A stretch of 53,660 bases of DNA from CAYSUS01 sp964434165 (GTDB lineage: Bacteria; Planctomycetota; Planctomycetia; Pirellulales; Thermoguttaceae): contig CAYSUS010000050.1 in NCBI GenBank assembly GCA_964434165.1, forward strand, positions 1 through 53,660, in the 5' to 3' direction. The notes under the pieces were generated by a model that had not been told where the DNA came from, ran no database searches, and worked only from the letters and a program-made list of their open reading frames with translations. A program made the translations under genes and the position numbers. This document shows, in pieces, positions 32,527-41,320 of this stretch (its first letter is position 1; each line of letters starts with the position of its first letter).

Positions 32527-34257
32527 ATGAAGCACATCGCTATCCTGCTTGCGCTGGCGGGGCTTTCGGCGGGGGTGCAGACATGGCTGGTCCTGCGGGC
32601 CGAGGTGCCGAGCCTCGACGCCGTCCGGTTGGCGCGGATCGCCCAGGCGGTCCAGGACGAGGGATGCGGGCCCGCGTTACGCCACCAGCGCGAGCAACCC
32701 CTGTTTCCGGTTTGGGTGGCAGTCGTTCATCGCGGATTAACCGCGGCGGCGGGCGAGTCGCCTTCGTCGTGGGCCCACGCGGTGCAGTTGGCCGCGGCCG
32801 CTCCCCTGGTCCTCTGCGTGGTTCCCGTGTACCTGATCGCGCTCCGCCTGTTCGGGGCCGGGGCCGCCGTTGCGGCGTCCGTGCTTTTCCTCGTCCTGCC
32901 CGAGGTCGCCCGGCTGGGCGCCGACGGGCTCAGCGATAGCACGCATCTGCTGTTCGGCGCGGTGGCCGTGTGGGCCGTGGTGGAGGGGTTGGCGCGCGAC
33001 GAGCAGCGCGTGGGATGGGCTTGGCTGGTATGGTTCATCGTAGCCGGACTGGCGACGGGCCTGGCGGCGCTTGCCCGGGCCGAGGTGCTCATCGTCCCGG
33101 CGGCGCTGCTGCTGACGCTCGTCGTGCGGCAACTCCGAAGCCGAGGGCACGGGCTGTGGCGCTCGCTTTCGGCCGTCGGGGTTTTTGCACTGGCGTCCGT
33201 CCTCAGCGTGGCGCCTTTCCTGGTGGCTGTCCGATGCAGCTCGCCGCGCGAGGCCGCGGCGAGGTTGCTCGGCCACTACGACGCGGAGCGATATGCGACC
33301 AGCGCGGCAGGGACCGCCGCAGCGTCTTGCCCCCGGTGGCACTTGCCCACGGGCCGGCCCATGTCGTTCGCGGTGAAGGACCCCACCACGAGCCTGCGCC
33401 GGCGGGGAGTCCTGACGGCGGCCGTGAGTCTCGCCCATCGGCTCGTGGACGCCTTCGGATACTGGGTGGCGGGTTTGGCCGTGTTCGGCCTGTGGAGGCT
33501 GCGGGGCAGATCGCTTCCCACGGCCGGGATGTTCCTGGTCGTTCTCCTGCTGCTCTACTCAGCCGCCGCGTTGCGGTTTGCGGCGATCGAAGGATACCTC
33601 GGCTCGCGCCATATGGTGTTGCCGGTCGCCGCGGGCATCGGCGCCGCGGGATGGGGCGCGGTGGAACTGGGACAACTCGCGACCTGCACGCCGCGTGTCC
33701 GCGTGGGATTCCTGGCCCTCAGCAAGCGACCCCGCGTTGGCACCGCCATGCACCGTCTTGCCGCGGGCGCTCCGCTGGGGCTGGCCGTTGCCGGCTGCCT
33801 CGCCGCGCAGGCGGGACCGCTGCATGCCAGTCGGGCCCCGCATCGGGCGGCAGGCGAATGGCTCGGTCTCGCCGCCCCCGTCGGCACGCTCGTCGTCGAC
33901 ACCCGCGGCTGGACCGGGCTTTACTCGGGCCGGACCACGATTCCCTACGAGGACAGCCCGGCCGTGCTGGCCGACCCGCGTACGGGCTTCCTGGTCTTGG
34001 AGCCTGCCGAGCTGCGGCACGCCAGCCGCCGAAGTCAGACGCTCAATACCCTTCTGGAAACGGCCGCCGTGCCCGCCGCCGCGTTCCCCGCGTCGGGGAC
34101 GCTGCCGGAGGGCTGGCAACCGGTTGCGGTGTACCGGTGGGACGCCGCGAAGTTCCGATCCTGGTCGGCCGCCCAAGCCGCGGACGTACGTCCCCAAGAG
34201 AACCGCTATGCACGAGACCATTCGGGTACTGATCCACACGGCGGCCGGAGCCTTTGA
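32527..34257 (+). CDS. Polytopic glycosyltransferase-like membrane protein (GT39/ArnT type)
   Basis: 576 residues from ATG 32527; a Met ten residues earlier is possible. About ten hydrophobic helices are seen, beginning IAILLALAGLSAGVQTWLVL, then LAAAAPLVLCVVPVYLIALR, AWAVVEG-type helices and VGVFALASVLSVAPFLVA. The first extracytoplasmic loop has SLDAVRLARIAQAVQDEG and REQPLFPVWVAVVHRG, where ArnT/PMT-like enzymes carry their conserved acidic residue and the EQPL-like motif. The C-terminal soluble part has GTLVVDTRGWTGLYSGR. Such enzymes transfer sugars from lipid-linked donors. The gene overlaps the following methyltransferase by 50 nt, suggesting one envelope-glycan operon (inference). Confidence 0.7.
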   Translation: MKHIAILLALAGLSAGVQTWLVLRAEVPSLDAVRLARIAQAVQDEGCGPALRHQREQPLFPVWVAVVHRGLTAAAGESPSSWAHAVQLAAAAPLVLCVVPVYLIALRLFGAGAAVAASVLFLVLPEVARLGADGLSDSTHLLFGAVAVWAVVEGLARDEQRVGWAWLVWFIVAGLATGLAALARAEVLIVPAALLLTLVVRQLRSRGHGLWRSLSAVGVFALASVLSVAPFLVAVRCSSPREAAARLLGHYDAERYATSAAGTAAASCPRWHLPTGRPMSFAVKDPTTSLRRRGVLTAAVSLAHRLVDAFGYWVAGLAVFGLWRLRGRSLPTAGMFLVVLLLLYSAAALRFAAIEGYLGSRHMVLPVAAGIGAAGWGAVELGQLATCTPRVRVGFLALSKRPRVGTAMHRLAAGAPLGLAVAGCLAAQAGPLHASRAPHRAAGEWLGLAAPVGTLVVDTRGWTGLYSGRTTIPYEDSPAVLADPRTGFLVLEPAELRHASRRSQTLNTLLETAAVPAAAFPASGTLPEGWQPVAVYRWDAAKFRSWSAAQAADVRPQENRYARDHSGTDPHGGRSL

Positions 34258-34969
34258 TCTCAAAGGGCCGGTGTACGAGTTCGGGTACAGCCCGACGGGC
34301 AACCCGAGCGACGCGGTCGCGCTTCGGGACTGCTTCCCGCACAGCGGCTACCTGGGCTGCGAGGTGAGCCCGCCCGCGGAGATCGACCGGCTGGCCGATC
34401 TCTCGCGCCTGCCGTTTCCCGACGGCGCGGCGCGGACCGTGGTCTGCGTCGACACGCTGGAGCACGTTTACGAGCCGCCGCGTGCGGTCGAGGAGATGGC
34501 CCGCATCCTCATGCCGGGCGGCGTGCTCGTGCTTTCCGCCTCGGTCGAGCCCGAGGGGCCGATATCCCTCGACAACTACTGGCGGCTGACGCCCCAGGTC
34601 GTGGAGCGCCTGATGAGCCCGTTCGAGGCCACGCTCGTGGCATGGCAGGGCAATGAGGAATCGCCCCACACGGTGTACGGCGTCGGGTGCAAGGCACCGA
34701 TCGGCGACGCGTTCGTCCGCGGCCTCAACCGCTTCATGGTGGAGCTGCCCGACCGAATCCGGCAGTCCGGGGGCCGGCGCGGGTGGCTGACCCGCGTGCT
34801 CGGGGCCGTGTTGGGGCGACCGGGGTCGGCTGGCGCGCGCCACACCGCGGAGGATCGTCGCCTGCAGTTCGCCGTCCATCTGCCGCTGAGCTCGCAGGTG
34901 AGTAGCGAGTTCCTTCTCGGCACCGCTCCCCAGGAGCGGACCGGCACGCGCCTGGACTTGAGCCAGTAG
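34208..34969 (+). CDS. SAM-dependent methyltransferase-like protein (type 11)
   Basis: 253 residues from ATG 34208, inside the 3' end of the previous gene. The recognisable part is the second half of a Methyltransf_11 domain: LADLSRLPFPDGAARTVVCV, DTLEHVYEPPRAVEEMARIL and PGGVLVLSAS. The Gly-rich motif I is atypical: VYEFGYSPTGNPSDAVALRD and YLGCEVSP replace the usual VLDVGCGTG. Proteins of this sort are common in polysaccharide gene clusters. The C-terminal region has DNYWRLTPQVVERLMSPFEA. It overlaps a glycosyltransferase-like gene and is probably cotranslated with it. Confidence 0.75.
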   Translation: MHETIRVLIHTAAGAFDLKGPVYEFGYSPTGNPSDAVALRDCFPHSGYLGCEVSPPAEIDRLADLSRLPFPDGAARTVVCVDTLEHVYEPPRAVEEMARILMPGGVLVLSASVEPEGPISLDNYWRLTPQVVERLMSPFEATLVAWQGNEESPHTVYGVGCKAPIGDAFVRGLNRFMVELPDRIRQSGGRRGWLTRVLGAVLGRPGSAGARHTAEDRRLQFAVHLPLSSQVSSEFLLGTAPQERTGTRLDLSQ

Positions 34970-35060
34970 GCGCCTTTCGGGCGTGGCTGCGTTTCACAGC
35001 CGTCCGGATAATGGCGGGAGCGCTCTCCCGCCGCCTCACCCGAAGCGCGAGGCTTCCGCA

Positions 35061-35639
35061 ATGGCCACATGCCTGCTTCTCGATCAGCAGATCGAGATCC
35101 CGCTCGTACGATCGTTGGAGGAGTTCCGCGCGTGGGCCCTCTCGGACGAGTTCCCCGAGCAGGGTCGCATCGACGACATTGCAGGCCGCGTGGAGGTGGA
35201 CATGTCGCCCCGGGACTTCTTCTTGCACGGGACCCTCAAGACAGAGGTCGTAGCCGGACTGCACGAAATCGTCAAGCGCAAGGCCCTGGGCTATCTCGTT
35301 TCCGACCGCACGCGCGTCTCATGCCCCCAGGCCGAGCTCTCGGTCGAACCGGACGTGGCCTTCATCTCGGAGGAGGCCCTTGCGTCGGGGCGCGTGCGCC
35401 TGGTTCCCAAGGCGTCGGGCGAGGCGGACCGCTACGTCGAGGTGGAGGGCCCGCCCGACGTGGTGGTCGAGATCGTCAGCGATTCGTCCGTGACCAAGGA
35501 CACCAAGCGGCTCCCAGCAGCCTACTTCCAGGCAGGGGTGCACGGTTACTGGCTCGTGGACGCGCGCGGGGAATCGCTCCGTTTCCAGATCCATCGCCGC
35601 GGCAGCTCGGGCTTCGAGCCGGTGGCGGCGGAGGGATAA
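35061..35639 (+). CDS. Uma2-family (DUF820) nuclease-fold protein, C-terminally truncated
   Basis: 192 residues from ATG 35061. Uma2 features of the PD-(D/E)xK-like fold: DIAGRVEVDMSPRDFFLHG, VEPDVAFISEEAL (ExDV), and PPDVVVEIVSDSSVTKDTKR with the acidic and Lys residues, then AYFQAGVHGYWLVDAR. Members usually go on for about 30 more residues. Here a TAA follows AAEG, and the same frame continues with family-like sequence. Uma2 proteins are numerous in planctomycetes and cyanobacteria; their cellular role is unsettled. The fold should be nearly complete, so it may still function. Confidence 0.82.
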   Translation: MATCLLLDQQIEIPLVRSLEEFRAWALSDEFPEQGRIDDIAGRVEVDMSPRDFFLHGTLKTEVVAGLHEIVKRKALGYLVSDRTRVSCPQAELSVEPDVAFISEEALASGRVRLVPKASGEADRYVEVEGPPDVVVEIVSDSSVTKDTKRLPAAYFQAGVHGYWLVDARGESLRFQIHRRGSSGFEPVAAEG

Positions 35640-35741
35640 GGCTTCCGGGCGTCCGGGGTGCTGGACGCCGAGTTCCGCTTCTCGCCGAGCCGCAACGCCG
35701 CGAATCGGTGGGTCTACGACCTGGAGGAAGGGGGGCCCGAC
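35640..35741 (+). pseudogene. In-frame Uma2 tail beyond the stop codon
   Basis: Directly after the TAA of the Uma2 gene the same frame reads GFRASGVLDAEFRFSPSRNA and then RWVYDLEEG. This looks like the usual C-terminal strand pair of Uma2 proteins (G-x-SxVL...FRL...W-Y-L). A point mutation in one codon is the simplest explanation. Confidence 0.45.
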
Positions 35742-35763
35742 GTAGAGCAGCTCGGGACGGGAT

Positions 35764-37338
35764 TCACTCCCGCTCGAAGTCGATTTCCACGTTCGGCAGG
35801 GCCTGCTGGAGCTCGGACTGCTCCAACAGCGACAGTCCGACGGCGATGACGGATAGCCGCTCCAGCCGGGGCAGGGCCTTCAGTTGGAGCAGGCCGGCCA
35901 CCGTGACCCGCGTATCGTCGAGGACCAGGGTGCGCAGGTCCGTGAGCTGGGCCAGATGCTTCAGCCCCTTGTCCGTGACGAGCGTGTGCGAGAGGTCGAG
36001 GTGCTCGAGTTGGGAGAGCCGGGCCAACTCCGCAGCCCCCATGTCGGTCACGTCGCAGCTCTGAAGTGCGAGTGCGGTGAGCCTCTTAAGGCGACTCAGG
36101 GTGGCGATGTCGCGATCGGTGATGCGAGGCGGTATCGACCGGAAGTCGCGGTGTCCGTCGGCAAGCAGGAGCGCGCTGAGGCGAGGTTGCTTGACCAGAT
36201 GCGCCAGGCCCGCCCCACGGACAAACGCTCTGGTCAGGTCGAGCCTCTCCAGGCCGTTCAGCGGCGGCAATTGCGCCAGCGCGCCGTCATCGTTCAGCGC
36301 TGCACCGTGAAGGCCGACTTCCTCCAGCGTGTCCAGCCCGGCGAGCAGCGAGAGATCGTCCTGGGTGCATACATAGAGGGATCGCAGCCCCTTGTGCTGT
36401 CTGAGCACTTCCACCTGCTCGGCCACCAGCCCGCCGGAGTCGAAGGAGATCGCGTGGACCGGCGGCGGTACTTCTTGACGACGAGCCCACTCTGCATATT
36501 CCGGCGTGACTCGCAGGTGGATGGACTCCTCGCCGGCGAGTCGTCGAATCGCGTGGAAAGCCGCGTCCTCAAGAACGCAGTCGTCCGGCAAGCGGACCAC
36601 GCAGATCCGCGCCGGCGCGTTTTCAACGATCCGCGGGCTCAGCGACCGAAACGCGCAATCGTTCTTAGCGAAGAGAACCAGAGCACCTTGGCGGGTCAGT
36701 TCCACCGCCGCTCGACGGGCGGCCTCGCCCCTCGCCGGACTCGCATCAACCCGAACATCGGGACGCAACGCCTTGAACCGGAACGCTCCCTCTTCGGTGA
36801 CGTACGAGCCCTCGGCCGAGATGAGCAAGAGGTTGGGCAGGCCTGCGAGTCGCTTCAGCCCTTCGTCCGTCACCCGCGTGTGGCAGAGGCGGAGCTCCTT
36901 CAGTGGCTCGATCTCCGAGAGGTGGGCAAGTCCCTCGTCCGTGACCTCCGTTCCAGCCAAGTAGAGGCAAGCCAACTGGGGTAGCCTGCTGAGGTGGGCC
37001 AGCCCGTCGTCCGTGATGGAAGAGCCATCCAACGACAGCACTTTAACTTCATGCAACGGCTCGAGCACAGCAAGGTGCTCGTCGCGCACGCAGGGCAGCC
37101 CTAGATCGACCGACGTGACGTGCCAGTCGGAACGTACCTCCGCCCAGTCGTCCGTCCGGCCGCCGAGATCCTCGATCCAGGCGACAGCCGCGCGCTGCTC
37201 GGCCGTTCGGGACCGCCAAATCAGCATGGCCATTCCCAAGACCCCGCCTGCCACCAGGAGCATGCCCAGCGCGACGAGACAACCCACGCAGGAGGTTCGG
37301 AGGCTCTCAACAGCCCCAATCCGCGGTTCGTCGGGCAC
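35764..37338 (-). CDS. Leucine-rich-repeat protein with one membrane anchor
   Basis: 524 residues. A single N-terminal hydrophobic segment (VGCLVALGMLLVAGGVLGMA, about 18-38) anchors it. Two blocks of leucine-rich repeats of the planctomycete VTDxGLxxL type follow, at about 90-180 (SITDDGLAHLSRLPQLACLY, EVTDEGLAHLSEIEPLKELR) and about 315-500 (MGAAELARLSQLEHLDLSHT, LVTDKGLKHLAQLTDLRTLV). They are separated by a stretch that does not fit the repeat (about 195-310). Repeats of this type usually bind other proteins; the partner is unknown. The AT-richer codon use of the middle part is mild. Confidence 0.88.
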   Translation of the reverse strand: MPDEPRIGAVESLRTSCVGCLVALGMLLVAGGVLGMAMLIWRSRTAEQRAAVAWIEDLGGRTDDWAEVRSDWHVTSVDLGLPCVRDEHLAVLEPLHEVKVLSLDGSSITDDGLAHLSRLPQLACLYLAGTEVTDEGLAHLSEIEPLKELRLCHTRVTDEGLKRLAGLPNLLLISAEGSYVTEEGAFRFKALRPDVRVDASPARGEAARRAAVELTRQGALVLFAKNDCAFRSLSPRIVENAPARICVVRLPDDCVLEDAAFHAIRRLAGEESIHLRVTPEYAEWARRQEVPPPVHAISFDSGGLVAEQVEVLRQHKGLRSLYVCTQDDLSLLAGLDTLEEVGLHGAALNDDGALAQLPPLNGLERLDLTRAFVRGAGLAHLVKQPRLSALLLADGHRDFRSIPPRITDRDIATLSRLKRLTALALQSCDVTDMGAAELARLSQLEHLDLSHTLVTDKGLKHLAQLTDLRTLVLDDTRVTVAGLLQLKALPRLERLSVIAVGLSLLEQSELQQALPNVEIDFERE

Positions 37339-37483
37339 GGCGTGGATTCTCCTGCTCGTGGACAGCGGCGCGGGTCTCCCAGCCCCAGCGATCGGATGTG
37401 AAGCGAATCGCTACCGGTTGCGCTCCGCATCCTGACGATCGCGGCTGCGGTTGAGACTGTCCGCGGCCTCGCAGGTTCTTGTC

Positions 37484-37511
37484 ATTCGACATTCGCAATT
37501 CGACGTTCGGA
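37484..37511. repeat. Degenerate 7-bp tandem repeat
   Basis: ATTCGAC, ATTCGCA, ATTCGAC, GTTCGGA in tandem, ending 10 bp from the stop of the following minus-strand gene. Same unit length and total length as the AATGGCG repeat at 30699. Confidence 0.6.
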
Positions 37512-37521
37512 CTTCCAGCCC

Positions 37522-38382
37522 CTACGCTTCCGCCTTCACCGGGTTCTTCAGCCGGCCCAGGCCCTCGATCTCCACTTCGACTTCGTCGCGGGGCTGGAGA
37601 TAGACGGGCGGCTTGCGCGCGAAGCCGACGCCCGGCGGCGTGCCGGTGAACAGGAGGTCGCCCGGCGAGAGCGTGCACACGGTGGAAACATACTCCACGA
37701 GCCGCTCCACGGGGAAGATGAGCTGCGAGGTGCTGGAGTCCTGCATGAGCTCGCCGTTCAGGCGGAGCCGGACCCGCAGGTTGCCGGGCTCGGGCACCTC
37801 GTCGGCCGTGACCAGCACGGGGCCGAAGGGGGCGAACGTGTCGAACGACTTGCCCAGCAGCCACTGCCCGCCCGGCTTGAACCGCTGCCAGTCGCGGGCA
37901 GAGACGTCGTTGCCGCAGCAGTAGGCGGCGATGTGCTCGAAGGCGCGGTCGCGCGGGATGTGCCGCCCGCCGCGCCCCACGACCACGACCAGCTCGGCCT
38001 CGTAGTCCACTTCCGGGCTGGCCTTGGGAAGGACGATGGGCCGGCCGTCGCCGCTGGCCGCGGTGGGCAGCTTGTTGAAGATCACCGGCTCGGGCGGCGG
38101 CGGCGAGCCCGACTCCTTGGCGTGGTCCGCGTAGTTCAAGCCCACGCAGAGGATCTTCTCCGGGTTGGGGATGGGCAGGGCCATCTCGGCGGACGGCGCG
38201 GGAACCGCCTCGCCCGCGGCGGCCGCGGAGCGGAGCCGGTCGATCTGCTGGGGCAGAAGCGCCAGGAGGGCCTTGATGCAGGCCGGCAGCGAGGGATCGG
38301 CCCGGTTGAGGTCCACGCAGCCGTCCTCGCGGAGCGCGGCGGCGCGGGGCCCGTCGGGGCTCTGGCAGGTGACGAGTCTCAT
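37522..38382 (-). CDS. Fumarylacetoacetate hydrolase family protein
   Basis: 286 residues from ATG 38382 (MRLVTCQSPDGPRAAAL); open sequence upstream is not conserved-looking. Family motifs: EKILCVGLNYADHAKESG, PEPVIFNKLPTAASGDG, VDYEAELVVVVGRGGRHIP with the metal-binding Glu residues, GNDVSARDWQRF, LGKSFDTFAPFGPVLV and TPPGVGFARKPPVYLQPRDE. This subgroup includes acylpyruvases, ureidoglycolate lyases and hydroxyheptadienedioate isomerases; the precise reaction cannot be told. Soluble and stand-alone. Confidence 0.93.
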   Translation of the reverse strand: MRLVTCQSPDGPRAAALREDGCVDLNRADPSLPACIKALLALLPQQIDRLRSAAAAGEAVPAPSAEMALPIPNPEKILCVGLNYADHAKESGSPPPPEPVIFNKLPTAASGDGRPIVLPKASPEVDYEAELVVVVGRGGRHIPRDRAFEHIAAYCCGNDVSARDWQRFKPGGQWLLGKSFDTFAPFGPVLVTADEVPEPGNLRVRLRLNGELMQDSSTSQLIFPVERLVEYVSTVCTLSPGDLLFTGTPPGVGFARKPPVYLQPRDEVEVEIEGLGRLKNPVKAEA

Positions 38383-38908
38383 GCTTCGAGAACCTTGCAG
38401 GGAGAAAGCCCGATCTGGGGAGTAGGGGTCAAGGGACCACGATGGGCAGGGCGGGGTGCCTTCCGTCTGCGAGGAGCCTGTCGCGCGGAACCGTCGTCTC
38501 GGGAAAGGACCCCGAGCCCGGACATCCCAGCCCGTGGCCCGGCCTGCGCAGGGTAAACGATTCGCGGGGCCCGGGCAAGGAGTGCGGCGGCCCTGCGCCG
38601 GCCTTCGAGGCGGTCGAAGCCTCCCCGGTGTGACGATTGCGGAGCGCGTCGGCGCTGCCATTCGGCAACACGTCGGCACAACGCCGCGGGAAGTGCGCGC
38701 GGAGGACCGGTTGAGGTGGGCGGCGCGTTGCCCCCAGGGCGGGCGTGACCTAGCTTTGAGATGACGGAAGAGCCTTGGGCAGCGGCAGAAAAAAAGGGAC
38801 GGCAACCCAAGGCCCGGGGACCGCGAGGTTCTCCTGGGCGGCTAAGCCTCCGTCCCGTTCTCGCCGGTGGGCCGCATCGCGGAGCATGCGCACCTGGAAT
38901 CGGCATCG
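38383..38908. other. Intergenic region between divergent genes; nothing recognised
   Basis: About 525 bp between the hydrolase gene and the GGDEF gene. Open frames on both strands lack ribosome sites and resemble no family. A TTGACC on the minus strand has no good -10. A run of eight A is at about 38789. No RNA gene was seen. Confidence 0.35.
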
Positions 38909-41173
38909 ATGGCCAACACTCCGAAACCCACCGCCTCGGCCGGGGAGCACGGGGCGCTCACCCCCGACCGGCAGCTCACCCCCGATCAACTGGTGACCCA
39001 GGTCAGCGCTCTGGTCTCTAGTGCGCTAGGGCCTTCACCCTCAGGAGTGCGTCCCTCCCGGGTGGCCGAAGCGGCCGAGAACCAGTTGGTCCAGGTCCGG
39101 CTGGGGATCGCCTCGAGCCTGTTCACCGCGCTGCGGTGCAAGCATCGCCCCACGGCGGCTCACGCCCTGCGCGTGGCCCTGACGACCTCGGCCTGGGCCG
39201 TCCGTGAGGAGCTGCCGGGCGCGGAGCGCGACGTTCTGGAGCTGGCGGCTTTGCTTCACGACGTGGGCGTGATCGGCGTGCCGGACGACGTGCTGATGAA
39301 GCCCGGCCCGCTCGACCACGAGGAGGTCGTGGCCATGGAGGGGGCGCGGGAGATGAGCGTGGAGATCCTCCGCTCCAGTTGCGCCGCGCCGGAGGTTCTG
39401 GAGATCGTGCGCAACGTGGCGGCGTGGTACGACGGGTCGAAGGGAGGCTTCTCGGTCAGCGGGGACTCCATCCCGTCCGGCGCGCGGAGGATCGCCGTGG
39501 TCGAGGCGTTCGACTCCATGACCACCGACCACGTGTTCCGCCCGGCCATGTCGCGCGAGCGGGCGATGGCCGAGCTGTTCGAATACGCCGGCACGCAGTT
39601 CGATCCCGCGCTGGTCGCCCGTTTCGCCGAGCTGTGCGACGGCGACGCCACGCAGCTCCGCGCCGACGTGGCGGCGACGTGGCTCGGCTCGCTCGATCCC
39701 GAGATGGCCAACAGCTACTGGCACCTGGCCGAGGTCCGCCGCCAGACCGGGGAGTCGGACCTCGACGCCCTGTTCCAGTCGCGGCTGCTGGCCAACATGC
39801 ACGACGGCGTGGTGTTCATCGACTCGAGCCTTCGCGTGCTTCTCTGGAACCACGGGGCCGAGCGGATGACCGGCATCTCCAGCGAAAGCATCTATCACCG
39901 GCGCTGGGTGCCGCGCTTGCTCGACATGCGCGACGAGAAGGGCCAGGCCGTGGCCGAGGCCGACTGTCCCGTGGCGTGCGTGCTCCGCTCGGGCGTGCAG
40001 TCGCTCCGCCGGCTGACGCTGACCGGCCGCTCGGGCCGCCCCGTCGCCGTGGATACCCACGTCATCCCCGTGATCGCCGGCGTGGGCGTGATCCGCGGCG
40101 TGGTCCTGCTGCTGCACGACGCCTCGTCCGAGATCAGCCTGGAGCAGCGGTGCCAGAACCTGCACGAGAAGGCCACGCTCGACCCGCTGACCCAGGTCGG
40201 CAACCGCGCGGAGTTCGACCGCGTGCACGCCATGTTCGTCAAGGCCCACCTCGATCGCGGGCTTCCCTGCAGCCTGATGATCTGCGACCTGGATCACTTC
40301 AAGCAGGTGAACGACACGTACGGGCATCAGGCCGGCGACGAAGCGATCAAGAGCCTTGCCCGACTGATGAAGAACGCCTGCCGCCCGGGCGACCTCGTCG
40401 CCCGCTACGGCGGCGAGGAATTCGTGATGCTCTGCGCCGACTGCGACAACGCGGTGGCCGCGCGCCGGGCGGAGCAGATCCGCCTGGCGCTGAGCCAGTT
40501 CCAGCAGCCCATGCTCGACGGCCGCTCGATCACCGCCAGCTTCGGGGTCACCGAGGTGCAGCCGGGCGACACGCCCGAAACCATGCTCCGCCGTGCCGAC
40601 CGGGCGCTGCTGCTGGCCAAGTCCCGCGGCCGCAACACGGTCGTGCAGCTCGGCTCGGGCTCCGAGAGCCGGGAGGCCGCGAGCCGATGGAGCATTTGGC
40701 GCAAGCAGGCCGCCTCGGAAACGGTCGTCGAGCAGCGCCTCGTCACGCCCGTGCCGGTGAAGATGGCGATCGAGAAGCTCCGCGGCTTCGTCGCGGACCA
40801 CTGCGCCCGGATCATCAAGACCGAGGGCAACGAGGTGTTCCTGCAGATCGAGGACGGCCAGGAACACGCGCGCCGGTCGGGCGATCGGCCGATGACGTTC
40901 CTCATGGAGCTCCGGTTCTCCGAGGAAAGGACGCGCGAGGCGGGCGACGAGCGGACCGCGACCGCCCGACCGACGCGGACCCGGATTCACGTCACCGTCA
41001 CGCCGAAGCGCAACCGCGACCGGCGGCGCAACGACGTGGCGTCGCGGGCGCGCGAGGTCCTCCTCAGCCTGCGCTCCTACCTGATGGCCTCCGAGGACAG
41101 AAGCGAGCCGCCGCAGAAGGGCGGCCTGCGCCGTGCGGGCCACCTCCTGGCCCCGTGGTTGTTCGGGTCCTAG
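38909..41173 (+). CDS. Degenerate HD-GYP / PAS / GGDEF signalling protein
   Basis: 754 residues from ATG 38909 (a GTG 42 nt earlier is possible). Domain 1 (about 60-270) is HD-like with LAALLHDVGVIGVPDDVL (His117-Asp118). However, the HH of the second motif is replaced (VAAWYDGSKGGFS) and GYP reads GFS, so c-di-GMP hydrolysis is unlikely. Domain 2 (about 285-410) is PAS-like: HDGVVFIDSSLRVLLWNHGA. Domain 3 is GGDEF with active GGEEF at 501-505, metal-binding ICDLDHFKQVND, and the RPGD inhibitory site exactly five residues before it. A C-terminal 150-residue tail is unassigned. It is predicted to make c-di-GMP. No membrane helices. Confidence 0.87.
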   Translation: MANTPKPTASAGEHGALTPDRQLTPDQLVTQVSALVSSALGPSPSGVRPSRVAEAAENQLVQVRLGIASSLFTALRCKHRPTAAHALRVALTTSAWAVREELPGAERDVLELAALLHDVGVIGVPDDVLMKPGPLDHEEVVAMEGAREMSVEILRSSCAAPEVLEIVRNVAAWYDGSKGGFSVSGDSIPSGARRIAVVEAFDSMTTDHVFRPAMSRERAMAELFEYAGTQFDPALVARFAELCDGDATQLRADVAATWLGSLDPEMANSYWHLAEVRRQTGESDLDALFQSRLLANMHDGVVFIDSSLRVLLWNHGAERMTGISSESIYHRRWVPRLLDMRDEKGQAVAEADCPVACVLRSGVQSLRRLTLTGRSGRPVAVDTHVIPVIAGVGVIRGVVLLLHDASSEISLEQRCQNLHEKATLDPLTQVGNRAEFDRVHAMFVKAHLDRGLPCSLMICDLDHFKQVNDTYGHQAGDEAIKSLARLMKNACRPGDLVARYGGEEFVMLCADCDNAVAARRAEQIRLALSQFQQPMLDGRSITASFGVTEVQPGDTPETMLRRADRALLLAKSRGRNTVVQLGSGSESREAASRWSIWRKQAASETVVEQRLVTPVPVKMAIEKLRGFVADHCARIIKTEGNEVFLQIEDGQEHARRSGDRPMTFLMELRFSEERTREAGDERTATARPTRTRIHVTVTPKRNRDRRRNDVASRAREVLLSLRSYLMASEDRSEPPQKGGLRRAGHLLAPWLFGS

Positions 41174-41261
41174 GGATCGGGCCGGCCTCCGCAGCGCGGC
41201 GCGTCGCAGATTCGAAGCCGCAGCGGGCGCGGCCGCGCCGCGGCACCCCCCTCCGGCAAGC

Positions 41262-41278
41262 TATAGTTGCGTAGCAAC
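41262..41278 (+). promoter_or_regulatory. Possible -10 and short inverted repeat before flagellin-like gene
   Basis: TATAGT at 41262-41267 overlaps GTTGC-GTA-GCAAC (41266-41278), 43 nt before the ATG at 41321. No -35 or flagellar sigma-28 consensus is evident. Confidence 0.3.
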
Positions 41279-41320
41279 CCGGCTCGCGGAGACCCCATCC
41301 GGCGGAGGCTCTGAGCGCCT

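Noticed and set aside
38383..38908. c-di-GMP riboswitch upstream of the GGDEF gene
   Set aside because: No GEMM-type conserved core could be found by eye.
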